From: Thermomonas alba
Lineage (GTDB): Bacteria > Pseudomonadota > Gammaproteobacteria > Xanthomonadales > Xanthomonadaceae
Direction of reading: 5' to 3'
DNA length: 64,000 bases
NCBI RefSeq assembly: GCF_022419205.1
Contig: NZ_JAJOZU010000002.1
Location: 372,001-436,000, forward strand
The notes under the pieces were generated by a model, which was not told where the DNA came from, did no database searches, and saw only the letters and a list, made by a program, of their open reading frames with translations. Both the position numbers and the translations under genes were made by a program. Positions 1-8,736 of this stretch are shown piece by piece (the stretch's first letter is position 1; the number at the start of each line of letters is the position of its first letter).

Positions 1-1
1 G

Positions 2-322
2 ACCTTCAAGGCCTGGGACAAGAATGGGGACGGCCAGCTCTCGCTGGCTGAGTTCCGCGCCGGCTGGGAGCAGATGCAGGCCGCGCTGCGGGTGGAACAG
101 GCGCTGCGCCGGCAGTTCGCGACGCTCGATGCCAACCACGACGGCGCCATCGATGCCAGCGAATACGGCAACCTGGTGCTGATCAAGCAGGCCGGCAAGG
201 CCGCGCCGCCGCTGGCCCGCTTCGATGCCAATGGCGATGGCAAGCTCGACTTCTCCGAATACGTGAAGCTGGTGCAGGCGCTGGCGCCGCAGCAGGACGT
301 GAGCAAGGGCGGCAAGAAGTGA
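2..322 (+). CDS. EF-hand calcium-binding protein (5' end missing)
   Basis: The frame is already open at the left edge, so the N-terminus and any signal peptide lie outside the window. Three EF-hand loops are visible: DKNGDGQLSLAEF, DANHDGAIDASEY and DANGDGKLDFSEY, each with Asp/Asn at positions 1, 3 and 5 and an acidic residue at position 12. This is the pattern of small Ca2+-binding proteins that are usually exported in Xanthomonadaceae. The stop TGA (320-322) overlaps the GTG start of the next gene (319-321), so the two are probably translationally coupled. No enzymatic function can be inferred; a calcium-binding or sensing role is inferred from the loops only. Confidence 0.85.
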   Translation, partial: TFKAWDKNGDGQLSLAEFRAGWEQMQAALRVEQALRRQFATLDANHDGAIDASEYGNLVLIKQAGKAAPPLARFDANGDGKLDFSEYVKLVQALAPQQDVSKGGKK

Positions 323-930
323 AGGTCGAGATCATCCCGGTCTGGAAGCAGGTGACCCCGGCGCTGACCGAGGAGGTGGTCGCGTTCTGGCGCGAGCACA
401 AGGCGATCGCTGACGAGGCGGTCGCGCGGGCACGCGCACAGCAGCTGGTCTGCATCGCGCGCGACGAGGCGGGCGCGGTGTGCGGGGTCGGCACCGCGGT
501 GCTGAAGGTGCTGCCGCGGCTGCGCCAGCCCACGTACTACTACCGCCAGTTCTTCGCCCCGCAGCTGCGCGGGCGGGGATACATCCGCGACTTCTTCCTG
601 CGCTGCAAGCAGGTGCTGCACGACTACAACGCCAGCTTGAAGACGCCGGAAAGCCTGGGCATCCTGCTGGAAATCGAAAATCCGAAGATCGCCGCAGCCT
701 ATAAACGTGCGGTAGAGCACGGTTTCGATGCCGTGTTCATCGGATATTCACCACGCGGCCTGCCGCTGCGCGTGTCGTACTTCGACGACGCCGTCCTGCA
801 ACCGCCGGTCCGCCTGAGGGCGCCGGCGGCCGCGGCGAGTGGCAGGGACGTCGCCCCTCACAAGCGCAATACACCCCTTCCCGCCGCGGGGGTCGCGGCG
901 GGTTCGATCACCACGGAGAATGCGTCATGA
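319..930 (+). CDS. GNAT-like hypothetical protein with run-on C-terminal tail
   Basis: A 203-residue protein starting at GTG 319, overlapping the previous stop. Residues 1-160 look like a compact alpha/beta domain; the segment FFAPQLRGRGYIRDFF resembles the acetyl-CoA-binding R-x-x-G-x-G turn of GNAT N-acetyltransferases, and LLEIENPKIAAAYKRAVEHGF resembles the end of that fold. I do not recognise a named family. The last 40 or so residues are Ala/Pro/Arg-rich and run through DNA that looks intergenic, including a GC-rich hairpin at 880-902 and the ribosome-binding site of the protease gene. The stop (928-930) overlaps the next ATG (927-929). The acetyltransferase role is an inference. Confidence 0.7.
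   Translation: MKVEIIPVWKQVTPALTEEVVAFWREHKAIADEAVARARAQQLVCIARDEAGAVCGVGTAVLKVLPRLRQPTYYYRQFFAPQLRGRGYIRDFFLRCKQVLHDYNASLKTPESLGILLEIENPKIAAAYKRAVEHGFDAVFIGYSPRGLPLRVSYFDDAVLQPPVRLRAPAAAASGRDVAPHKRNTPLPAAGVAAGSITTENAS
880..902 (+). other. GC-rich hairpin upstream of the M4 protease gene
   Basis: Perfect 9-bp inverted repeat, CCCGCCGCG (880-888) and CGCGGCGGG (894-902), around a 5-nt loop, 25 nt before the protease start. There is no U-tract on either side. It lies inside the C-terminal tail of the preceding frame. It could be a leader structure of the protease mRNA or the remains of an intergenic terminator. Confidence 0.5.
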
Positions 931-2555
931 AAGTCCAAGCAAGTCTGTTGTGCCTCGCCATCGCCTCCGCCCTCGCCGTGACCGCGGCCCCGGCCGATGC
1001 GGCGGCGCTCCAGAAATCCGCGGTGGTCGCCCGCGCCAATGCTCTGGTCGGCAGCCACGCCACCCTTGCCCGCAAGGCGGCAGGCGATGCCCTCGTCGTG
1101 CGCGATGTGATCGTCGATGCCGACGGCACCGAGCACGTGCGCTATGACCGCACCTACAACGGCCTGCCGGTGATCGGTGGCGATATGGTCGTGCATTCGC
1201 GCAATGGCCGCCTGAGCGGAATCAGCCAGACCCTGTCCAGTGCGGCGCGTCCAGGCCTGACTGCTCGCATCAGCCGCGACCAGGCGATCGTCGAAGCCGG
1301 CGCCCACTTCGGCACCCATTTCCTCGGCGCGCCGACCGCGCGCACCGTGGTCTACGCCGCGGGCATCGCCCCGGTGCTGGCGCATGAAGTGGTGTTCCAC
1401 GGGATCAAGGCCGACCAGACCCCGACCGAGATGCACTACATCGTGGACGCCAACAGCGGCCGCATCCTCAACCAGTGGGACGGCATCGAAACCGCGCGTC
1501 CCGGTCCGGGCGGCAGCAGCACCTGCAGCACCCCGGCCGTGGGCACCGGCAAGACCCTGACCCTGGCGGACGTGACGATCAATACCGCCCAGTGCAGCAG
1601 CACCAGCTTCCAGATGGTCGATCTCACCCGCGGCGGCGGCGCCACCCATAACATGGCGATGAAGACCTCCGGCATGGGCACGGTGTTCACCAGCACCACC
1701 AACATCTGGGGCAACAACCTGCTGAGCAATTCCCAGACCGTCGCCGCGGATGCCCATTACGGCGTGGCCACCACCTGGGATTACTACAAGAACACCTTCA
1801 ATCGTAATGGCATCGCCAACGACGGCAAGGGCGCGATCAGCCGCGTGCACTATGGCCGAAACTACGCCAATGCGTTCTGGAGCGACTCCTGCTTCTGCAT
1901 GACCTTCGGCGACGGCGACAACGGCGCCAGCATCCTGCCGCTGGTGGCGCTGGACGTGGCTGCCCATGAAATGAGCCACGGCGTGATGAGCCGCACTGCC
2001 AACCTCACCTACAGCGGCGAATCCGGCGGCCTGAACGAGGCCAACTCCGACATCTTCGGCGCCATGGTCGAGTTCTACGCCAACAATCCGGAGGACACGC
2101 CGGATTACGTGATCGGCGAGGAGCTGTTCCCGAACAACGCCAACCTGAGCAAGGCGATCCGCTGGATGTTCAAGCCGAGCCTGGATGGCGTTTCCAAGGA
2201 CTGCTACTACAACGGCATCGGCAGCATCGACGTGCACTACAGCTCCGGCCCGGCCAACCACTTCTTCTACCTGCTGGCGGAAGGCGCGGTGGTGCCGGCG
2301 GGCTTCGGTCCTGGCACCTGGGCCAACCTGACCCCGGCCGCGCTGGTGTGCAACGGCAATACTTCGCTGGTCGGGATTGGTCGCGCCAAGGCCGCCGCGA
2401 TCTGGTACAAGGCGATCACCACCTACATGACCAGCAGCACCAACTACGCCGGCGCCCGCGCCGCGACGTTGAATGCCGCTGCCGCCCTGTATGGCAATGG
2501 TTCGCCCGAGTACAACGCGGTGGCCGCGGCATGGAGCGCGGTCAACGTGAACTGA
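927..2555 (+). CDS. Secreted M4-family zinc metalloprotease (thermolysin-like)
   Basis: A 542-residue preproenzyme of an extracellular neutral protease. Residues 1 to about 26 form a signal peptide ending in an Ala-rich cleavage site. An FTP/PepSY-type propeptide follows to about residue 200, and then the catalytic domain. The M4 zinc site is clear: HEMSH (His347, Glu348, His351), the third ligand Glu371 in GGLNEANSDIFG, and the downstream catalytic His437 in DVHYSSGPANHFFYL. All family-defining residues are present, so the enzyme should be active. It would act outside the cell in bulk protein degradation, with the propeptide acting as chaperone and inhibitor. GGAG at 914-917 serves as ribosome-binding site for ATG 927. 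A strong intrinsic terminator follows the stop. Confidence 0.95.
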   Translation: MKVQASLLCLAIASALAVTAAPADAAALQKSAVVARANALVGSHATLARKAAGDALVVRDVIVDADGTEHVRYDRTYNGLPVIGGDMVVHSRNGRLSGISQTLSSAARPGLTARISRDQAIVEAGAHFGTHFLGAPTARTVVYAAGIAPVLAHEVVFHGIKADQTPTEMHYIVDANSGRILNQWDGIETARPGPGGSSTCSTPAVGTGKTLTLADVTINTAQCSSTSFQMVDLTRGGGATHNMAMKTSGMGTVFTSTTNIWGNNLLSNSQTVAADAHYGVATTWDYYKNTFNRNGIANDGKGAISRVHYGRNYANAFWSDSCFCMTFGDGDNGASILPLVALDVAAHEMSHGVMSRTANLTYSGESGGLNEANSDIFGAMVEFYANNPEDTPDYVIGEELFPNNANLSKAIRWMFKPSLDGVSKDCYYNGIGSIDVHYSSGPANHFFYLLAEGAVVPAGFGPGTWANLTPAALVCNGNTSLVGIGRAKAAAIWYKAITTYMTSSTNYAGARAATLNAAAALYGNGSPEYNAVAAAWSAVNVN

Positions 2556-2579
2556 CCGGCAGACGGCGTTGCGCAGATG

Positions 2580-2612
2580 GAAACGGCCCGCGTCAGCGGG
2601 CCGTTTTCTTTG
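2580..2612 (+). terminator. Rho-independent terminator after the M4 protease
   Basis: Stem AACGGCCCGC (2582-2591), loop GTCA, stem GCGGGCCGTT (2596-2605), followed by TTCTTT. The stem is perfect and directly followed by a T-rich run. It sits 27 nt past the stop. The flanking A and T runs could also let it act weakly for the convergent oxidoreductase transcript. Confidence 0.9.
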
Positions 2613-2682
2613 GGGTGGACCCTGCGATGTTGGCCGGCGCCGTCCGGGACATCGCCCGGACACCGCCCGGAAGCTGCCTGGG

Positions 2683-5600
2683 TCAGGCCGCCTGCACGAT
2701 CCGCAGCGGGTTGTTCCACTCCTTCAGCAGCTCGGCCTGGCGGGCCATCGCCTTGCGCAGGTGCGCTTCCTTGACGTGGCCGTAGCCGCGGATGTGCTCG
2801 GGGATGCTGGCGATCTCGGCCGCCAGATCCACGTTGCCGGCATCGAGCGTCTCGAGCAGGCCGCCGATGGTCTGCGCGTAATCGTCGATCAGGGCGCGCT
2901 CGGTGCGACGCTCCGCGGTGTAGCCGAACACGTCCAGCGGGGTGCCGCGCAGGAAGCGCAGCCTGGCCAGCACGCGGAATGCGGTGAACATCCACGGGCC
3001 GTATTCGCGCTTCTGCAGCTGGCCCTGCGCGTTCTTCCTGGCCAGCAGCGGCGGAGCGAGGTGAAAGCGCAGGGTGTAGTCGCCTTCGAACTGCTGCTCG
3101 ATCCGGCGCATGAACTCGCCGCTGGTGTACAGGCGGGCCACTTCGTACTCGTCCTTATAGGCCATCAGCTTGAAGAAGTAGCGGGCCACGGCTTCCGTCA
3201 ATGCGGTCGAACCCGGCGCGCGCGCGGTTTCCGCGGCGCGGACGCGGGCCACGAAATCCGTATAGCGCCGCGCGTAGCGGGCATTCTGGTAGTCGGTGAG
3301 GAAAGCGGCGCGGCGCGCGATCACCTCGTCCAGCGAGCGCGACAGGCGCGCATCCTCGAGGGCCGGGAAGATGCCCGCCTCGCCGTGATGACTGGCCGGC
3401 ACATGGCGCAGGGCGTCGCCGTCGCGCAGGTCGGCGGTCTGCGGGGTCAGGCCGGATTCGCCGGCATCGTTGTTGGTGGCGCCCAGCAGCGGCAGCGTAT
3501 GCGGCGTGGCTTCCGCGGCGGTCGGCACATTGCGCACGATGCCGGCGGCCGCGACGACGGCCTCCAGATCCACCGCCGCCAGTCGGCCCCAGGCGAACGC
3601 GGTCTTGTTCATTTCCACCGCGGCGCCATTGAGTTCGATGGCGCGCATCAGCGCATTCAGCGAGATCGGCACCAGCCCCTGCTGCCAGGCATAGCCCAGC
3701 ATGAACAGGTTGGCCGCGATGGCGTCACCCAGCAGGGCGGTCGCCAGCCGGGTGGCGTCCACCATGAGCGGCTCCTGCCCGGCGAGTGCAGTGCGCACGG
3801 CCTGCACGATGTCGGCGGCGGGGAACTGCAGGTCCGGGCGGGTGGTGAAGGTGCCCGGCATCGCCTCGTAGGTGTTGAGCACCACCGTGCTGCGCCCGGC
3901 GCGGATCTTGGACAGCGCCCAGTAATCATTGACCACGACCATGTCGCAGCCCAGCACCAGGTCGGCCTCGCCAGCGGCGATACGCACGGCGTGGATGTCG
4001 TCTGGGCAGCGGGCGATGCGCACGTGCGTGGTCACCGCGCCGCCCTTCTGCGCCAGACCGGTCTGATCGAGCACGGTGGCGCCCTTGCCTTCCAGATGGC
4101 CGGCCATGCCCAGCAGCGCGCCGATGGTCACCACCCCGGTGCCGCCGACGCCGGTGATCAGGATGTTCCACGGACGCGCAAGATCGGTGCGTACGTTCGG
4201 CAGCGGCAGAGTGGCCAGGCGTTCGGCCGCGCTCGCCTTCTTGCCTTTGCGCAGCTGGCCGCCGTGTACGCTGACGAAGCTGGGGCAGAAGCCCTCCACG
4301 CAGCTGTAGTCCTTGTTGCAGTTGCTCTGGTCGATCTCGCGCTTGCGGCCGTATTCGGTTTCCTTCGGCAGCACGCTGACGCAGAAGCTCTTGGCGCCGC
4401 AGTCACCGCAGCCCTCGCACACCAGCGAATTCACGACGATCCGCTTTTGCGGGTCGGGCAGTTTGCCGCGCTTGCGGCGACGGCGCTTCTCGGTGGCGCA
4501 GACCTGGTCATAGATCAGGATGCTCACTCCCTTGACCTCGCGCAGCCGCCGCTGCACGGCATCGAGGTCGCGGCGGTCGTGGAAGGTGACGCCGGCCGGG
4601 AAGATCGACGGGTCCGTCCACTTGTCGATGTCGTCGGACACCACCGCGATCGTCTGCACGCCCTCGGCGCGCATCTGGTGGGCGATCTGCGGCACGGTCA
4701 GGACGCCGTCCACCGGCTGGCCGCCGGTCATCGCCACCGCGTCGTTGTAGAGGATCTTGTAGGTGATGTTCACGCCGGCGGCGATCGCCTGGCGGATCGC
4801 CAGCGAGCCGCTGTGGAAATAGGTGCCGTCGCCCAGGTTCTGGAATACGTGCGGCGTGTCGGTGAACGGCGCCTGCCCGGCCCAGGTGACGCCCTCGCCG
4901 CCCATGTGGGTGAAGGTGTCGGTGCGGCGGTCCATCCAGGTCACCATGTAGTGGCAGCCGATGCCGGCCATTGCGCGGCTGCCTTCCGGCACCTGGGTGC
5001 TGGTGTTGTGCGGGCAGCCGGAGCAGTAGTGCGGCACGCGCGGGAAGTTGGCGCGCGGCAGCGCCAGCTCGCCCTCTTTCTGCGCCATCCACTGCAGGAC
5101 CTGTTGAATGCGCTCGGCCTGGCCGCCCTCGACCAGCCCCAGCCGCAGCATGCGGCGGCCGATCACCCCGGCAATCGTCGCCGGTGTCAGCTCGCCGGTC
5201 GAGGGCAGGATCCACTCGCCGGCTTCGTCATACTTGCCGACGATGGATGGCCGCGCGCCCCAGGCGGCCGGCCAGTTGTAGAACTGCTCCTTCATCTGGC
5301 GCTCGATGAAGGCCTTCTTCTCCTCGACCACCACGATGTCGGAGAGGCCCTGCGCGAAGCGGGCGATGCCCTGCGGCTCCAGCGGCCAGGTCATGCCGAC
5401 CTTGTACACGCGGATGCCGATGTCGCGACAGGCGGTCTCGTCCAGCCCGAGGTATTCCAGCGCCTGCAGCACGTCGAGGTAGCTCTTGCCGGTGGTGACG
5501 ATGCCCAGGCGGGCGCGCGGAGAATCCAGCACCACGCGGTCGATGCGATTGACCCGCGCGAACGCCTGCGCCGCCTTCACCGCGTAGCGGTGCAGGCGCA

Positions 5601-6405
5601 TCTCCTGCTCCATCGGCGGGTCGGGCCAGCGGATGTTGAGGCCGCCCGGCGGCATCTCGAACTCGTCCTCGCCCGGCAGCACGATCTGCAGCGCGAACGG
5701 GTCCACCTGCACCGAGGCCGAGGATTCCACCGTCTCGGCGATCGTCTTGAACCCCACCCAGCGGCCGGTGAAGCGGCTCATCGCCCAGCCCAGCACGCCC
5801 ATGTCCAGGATGTCCTGCACCCCGGCCGGGTTGAGCACCGGCATCATCGCGCTGACGAATTCGTCCTCGCTGCCGTGCGGCAACGTGGAGCTGCGGCAGG
5901 CGTGGTCGTCGGCGGCCAGCGCCAGCACGCCGCCGTACCGCGAGGTGCCGGCCGCGTTGGCGTGCTTGAACACGTCGCCGCAGCGGTCCACGCCCGGACC
6001 CTTGCCGTACCACAGGCCGAACACGCCGTCGTGCTTGGCGCCCGGGAACAGGTTCACCTGCTGGGTGCCCCACACCATGGTGGCGCCGAGGTCCTCGTTC
6101 AGACCCGGAGTGAACGTCACCTGTGCCGCCTCTAGGTGCTTCTTTGCGCGCCACAGCTCCAGATCGAATCCGCCCAGCGGGCTGCCGCGATAGCCGCTGA
6201 TGAACCCGGCGGTGTTCAGTCCGGCGCGCTCGTCGCGCAGGCGCTGCATCAGCGGCAGCCGCACCAGCGCCTGCACGCCGGACAGGTAGATCCGGCCCTG
6301 GGTGCGCCGGTATTTGTCTTCCAGCGTGTAGTCGGTGTCCAGCACGTCGTGGGTCAGCAGCGATTTTGCGGATTCGGGCGAGGACAGCTCGGCGGTGCTG
6401 GTCAT
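2683..6405 (-). CDS. Indolepyruvate:ferredoxin oxidoreductase-type fusion enzyme
   Basis: A 1240-residue single-chain 2-oxoacid:ferredoxin oxidoreductase of the long IorA-IorB fusion type found in Xanthomonas and other proteobacteria. The expected reaction is CoA- and ferredoxin-dependent oxidative decarboxylation of arylpyruvates such as indolepyruvate. An IorA-like pyrimidine domain fills the N-terminal half. The thiamine-diphosphate site GDGTYFHSGSLA with downstream NDAVAMTGGQ lies near residues 520-555. A cysteine cluster of the [4Fe-4S] type (CEGCGDCG, then CNKDYSCVEGFC) lies near residues 655-710. The POR-gamma-like domain begins with ITGVGGTGVVTIGALLG near residue 750. The C-terminal 450 residues include the DUF6537-like region. 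ATG 6405 has AGGAAGG 5 nt upstream. Substrate range is inferred from the family. Confidence 0.92.
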   Translation of the reverse strand: MTSTAELSSPESAKSLLTHDVLDTDYTLEDKYRRTQGRIYLSGVQALVRLPLMQRLRDERAGLNTAGFISGYRGSPLGGFDLELWRAKKHLEAAQVTFTPGLNEDLGATMVWGTQQVNLFPGAKHDGVFGLWYGKGPGVDRCGDVFKHANAAGTSRYGGVLALAADDHACRSSTLPHGSEDEFVSAMMPVLNPAGVQDILDMGVLGWAMSRFTGRWVGFKTIAETVESSASVQVDPFALQIVLPGEDEFEMPPGGLNIRWPDPPMEQEMRLHRYAVKAAQAFARVNRIDRVVLDSPRARLGIVTTGKSYLDVLQALEYLGLDETACRDIGIRVYKVGMTWPLEPQGIARFAQGLSDIVVVEEKKAFIERQMKEQFYNWPAAWGARPSIVGKYDEAGEWILPSTGELTPATIAGVIGRRMLRLGLVEGGQAERIQQVLQWMAQKEGELALPRANFPRVPHYCSGCPHNTSTQVPEGSRAMAGIGCHYMVTWMDRRTDTFTHMGGEGVTWAGQAPFTDTPHVFQNLGDGTYFHSGSLAIRQAIAAGVNITYKILYNDAVAMTGGQPVDGVLTVPQIAHQMRAEGVQTIAVVSDDIDKWTDPSIFPAGVTFHDRRDLDAVQRRLREVKGVSILIYDQVCATEKRRRRKRGKLPDPQKRIVVNSLVCEGCGDCGAKSFCVSVLPKETEYGRKREIDQSNCNKDYSCVEGFCPSFVSVHGGQLRKGKKASAAERLATLPLPNVRTDLARPWNILITGVGGTGVVTIGALLGMAGHLEGKGATVLDQTGLAQKGGAVTTHVRIARCPDDIHAVRIAAGEADLVLGCDMVVVNDYWALSKIRAGRSTVVLNTYEAMPGTFTTRPDLQFPAADIVQAVRTALAGQEPLMVDATRLATALLGDAIAANLFMLGYAWQQGLVPISLNALMRAIELNGAAVEMNKTAFAWGRLAAVDLEAVVAAAGIVRNVPTAAEATPHTLPLLGATNNDAGESGLTPQTADLRDGDALRHVPASHHGEAGIFPALEDARLSRSLDEVIARRAAFLTDYQNARYARRYTDFVARVRAAETARAPGSTALTEAVARYFFKLMAYKDEYEVARLYTSGEFMRRIEQQFEGDYTLRFHLAPPLLARKNAQGQLQKREYGPWMFTAFRVLARLRFLRGTPLDVFGYTAERRTERALIDDYAQTIGGLLETLDAGNVDLAAEIASIPEHIRGYGHVKEAHLRKAMARQAELLKEWNNPLRIVQAA

Positions 6406-6428
6406 GACGGCCTTCCTGTAAACGGCGA

Positions 6429-6450
6429 AAACGCCGCGTGCGCGGCGTTT
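6429..6450 (-). promoter_or_regulatory. Palindrome in the leader of the oxidoreductase gene
   Basis: Perfect 10-bp inverted repeat, AAACGCCGCG (6429-6438) and CGCGGCGTTT (6441-6450), with only two central bases. It ends 24 bp upstream of the minus-strand start at 6405. The near-continuous dyad suits a dimeric DNA-binding protein better than an RNA hairpin, so it is a candidate operator; an mRNA 5' structure is the alternative. Confidence 0.5.
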
Positions 6451-6588
6451 GAACGGACATTGCGTAGTTTACCAGCCGCGGCCGGCAGGCCCCGGGCGCA
6501 TCCTCGCCTGGAATCGGTTAGGATCGCGCCTGCGCGGCGCGATGCGCGCGGACGCGCAGGACATCACGCTTGAAGGGAGAGCAAGCCG

Positions 6589-7455
6589 ATGCGTTACATC
6601 CTGGGGCTATTGCTTGCAATCGCGCTGGCGTCGCTGCCGCTGGGGAGCGAGGCGGTGAATCCGCGCGCGGCGCGCAAGCTGGTGGAGTCCACCCTGCTGG
6701 TCAGCGGCAAGATCGTGATCGCGCCGGATGGCGCGGTGAAAGAGTACAAACTGGACGATACGCGGGCGCTGGGTGCGCCGCTGGAACAGTTTCTCGATGC
6801 CAACATCCGCCGCTGGCGGTTCGAGCCGGTGGTGCTCGATGGCGTCGCCGTGACCGTCAAGGCCCCGATGCGGATTCGCCTGGTCGCCACTCCACAGGAG
6901 GGCGGCGGCATGCAGGTGCGCATCGCCGCCACCTGGTTCGGCAGCGATGATGATGGACGGCCTGCGACCGACTTGCCGCGCTCTGACAGCTTGAAGCCAC
7001 CCGTGTATCCACGCGAGGCCCTGATGCTCAATGCCCAGGGGATCGCCTACGTCATCGTGCAGTTTGGCCGCGATGGCAAGGCGCAGGAGGCGGCCGTGGA
7101 GCGGGTCAATCTGCGCACGCTGGGCACCGAGCAACAGATGGCCATGCTGCGCAGGCAGTTCGCGGAGGCCGCGCTGCGCGCCGCGCGCACCTGGACCTTC
7201 CTGCCACCGACCACCGGCAAGGAGGCGGAGCGGGACACTTGGTTAGTGCGGGTTCCGGTGGATTTCCGGACCAACCTGCCACAGCCCAAGCCTTGGGAGT
7301 GGCAGAGCTACATCCCCGATCCGGAGCTGCATGAGCTGCCGTGGGCGCGCGAGCAGCTGCGGATCGCGGGCTCGCCCGAGGCGTTGCCAGAGAATGCCGT
7401 GTCCCCGCTGCTGGAGCAGCCGAGGATCCGCCTGCTGAACGCGCCGGGAACCTAA
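6589..7455 (+). CDS. Exported TonB-C-like repeat protein
   Basis: A 288-residue protein with an N-terminal signal sequence (residues 1-22, hydrophobic core LGLLLAIALASLPL). Two segments resemble TonB C-terminal folds: around residues 60-105, with IRRWRFEPVVLDGVAV, and around 140-225, with VYPREALMLNAQGIAYVIVQF followed by AARTWTFLPPT. These match the W-x-F-x-P and Y-P-x-x-A signatures of the energy-transducer TonB family. There is no proline-rich linker and no typical N-terminal anchor beyond the signal peptide. A periplasmic role is likely but the function is unknown. AGGGAGA lies upstream of ATG 6589, and TAGGAT (6518-6523) is a plausible -10. Confidence 0.75.
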   Translation: MRYILGLLLAIALASLPLGSEAVNPRAARKLVESTLLVSGKIVIAPDGAVKEYKLDDTRALGAPLEQFLDANIRRWRFEPVVLDGVAVTVKAPMRIRLVATPQEGGGMQVRIAATWFGSDDDGRPATDLPRSDSLKPPVYPREALMLNAQGIAYVIVQFGRDGKAQEAAVERVNLRTLGTEQQMAMLRRQFAEAALRAARTWTFLPPTTGKEAERDTWLVRVPVDFRTNLPQPKPWEWQSYIPDPELHELPWAREQLRIAGSPEALPENAVSPLLEQPRIRLLNAPGT

Positions 7456-7489
7456 GCGCCAGCCCGGCCGCTGCCGACCGCGCCGACGT

Positions 7490-8629
7490 TCACGGTTCGG
7501 CGCGGCCGGCGATCCAGGTGGCGCGCACCTGCGCGTCGGCATCCAGCCATACCAGGTCGGCGCGGTAGCCAGGCGCGATCCGGCCGTGGCTGTGGCCAAG
7601 ACCCAGGAACTCCGCCGGATATTCGGCGGCCATCCGGCAGGCCTCCTCCAGCGTGAGATCGAGCAGGCGCACCGCGTTGCGCACGGCGCTGGCCATGTCC
7701 AGCGCGGAGCCGGCCAGCGCGCCCGCGGCATTGCGCACCACCCCGTCCTGCGCGGTGATGGTCTGGCCATAGAGCGTGAACGCGGGGGAGGCGGCGCCGA
7801 CCATCGGCATCGCATCGGTCACCAGCAGCACCTTGCCGCGCGGCTTGGCCTTGAGCGCGATGCGCAGGCTGGCCGGATGCACGTGCACCCCGTCCACGAT
7901 GATCCCGCACCAGCAGTCCGCGTCGTCCAGCGCCGCGCCGACCGCGCCGGGCGCGCGCCCCGTGAGCGGCGACATCGCGTTGTACAGGTGGGTGACGCCG
8001 CGGATGCCGGCGGCGAAGCCGGCGCACATCTGCTCGTAGCTGGCATCGGTATGCCCGGCGCATACGATCGCGCCGCGTGCGACCAGGGCGCGAATGGACT
8101 CCGTCGGCACCCGCTCCGGGGCCAGGGTGATCAGGGTGACGCCGTCATCCAGCGCGGTCGCCAGCGTGATGTCGTCGGCATCCGGCACGCGGAAGCGGGC
8201 GGCGTCGTGGGTGCCTTTGCGCGCCGGCGCCAGGTACGGGCCCTCCAGGTGAATGCCGAGTACGCCGGGGACGCCCTGCGCGATCGCAGCACGCACCGCC
8301 GCGACCGCGCACCGCATCACTTCGGTCTCGTCGCTGATCAGGGTGGGCAGCAGGCCGGTGGTGCCGAAGCGCCGGTGCGCGCGGGCGATCGCGGCGATGC
8401 CTTCGACGCTGGGCGCGTTGTTGAACAGCACCCCGCCGCCGCCATTCACCTGGATGTCGATGAAGCCGGGCGCCAGATAGCCGCCTTCGAGGTCGATGCG
8501 GATCCCGCCCCCAGGCGGATCGCCATGCAGCACGGCGACGATATGGCCGTCCTCGACCACCACGCAGACTTCAGGCTCGAACCCGCGCTCGGTCAGGACA
8601 CGGCCGTTGTGGAAGACCAGCGGTTGCAT
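7490..8629 (-). CDS. nagA: N-acetylglucosamine-6-phosphate deacetylase
   Basis: A 379-residue amidohydrolase of the NagA family, releasing acetate from GlcNAc-6-phosphate in amino-sugar and cell-wall recycling. Motifs in order: the N-terminal beta-sandwich start MQPLVFHNGRVL, GGGGVLFNN, the metal-site HLEGPYL, GHTDASYEQM, THLYNAMSPLTGR, VDGVHVHPASL, and the catalytic Asp in LLVTDAMPM. The frame extends 30 codons further upstream, but the family alignment favours ATG at 8629. No nagB, nagK or PTS gene is adjacent, so it stands alone. It is divergent from the REC-EAL gene, with about 107 bp between. Confidence 0.93.
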   Translation of the reverse strand: MQPLVFHNGRVLTERGFEPEVCVVVEDGHIVAVLHGDPPGGGIRIDLEGGYLAPGFIDIQVNGGGGVLFNNAPSVEGIAAIARAHRRFGTTGLLPTLISDETEVMRCAVAAVRAAIAQGVPGVLGIHLEGPYLAPARKGTHDAARFRVPDADDITLATALDDGVTLITLAPERVPTESIRALVARGAIVCAGHTDASYEQMCAGFAAGIRGVTHLYNAMSPLTGRAPGAVGAALDDADCWCGIIVDGVHVHPASLRIALKAKPRGKVLLVTDAMPMVGAASPAFTLYGQTITAQDGVVRNAAGALAGSALDMASAVRNAVRLLDLTLEEACRMAAEYPAEFLGLGHSHGRIAPGYRADLVWLDADAQVRATWIAGRAEP

Positions 8630-8736
8630 GCGCGGACGGGGGCGGGCGACGGCCACGGGCCGGGCCTGCAAGCCTACCCGCACCCCGCCGGGCTGCGATA
8701 GTCTTGGAGCTCGACGCATGCGTTCGGGGGAATGGC

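Noticed and set aside
2642-2661. GTCCGGG/CCCGGAC hairpin as terminator of the oxidoreductase gene
   Set aside because: Only 7 bp and no T-run on the minus strand; it could be incidental in GC-rich DNA.
858-2663. A 601-codon minus-strand frame opposite the M4 protease
   Set aside because: Antisense shadow in high-GC DNA; no family features.
2569-6135. A 1188-codon open frame on the plus strand opposite the oxidoreductase gene
   Set aside because: It is rich in Arg, His, Ala and Gly, has no recognisable motif, and mirrors the codon-position GC bias of the real minus-strand gene.
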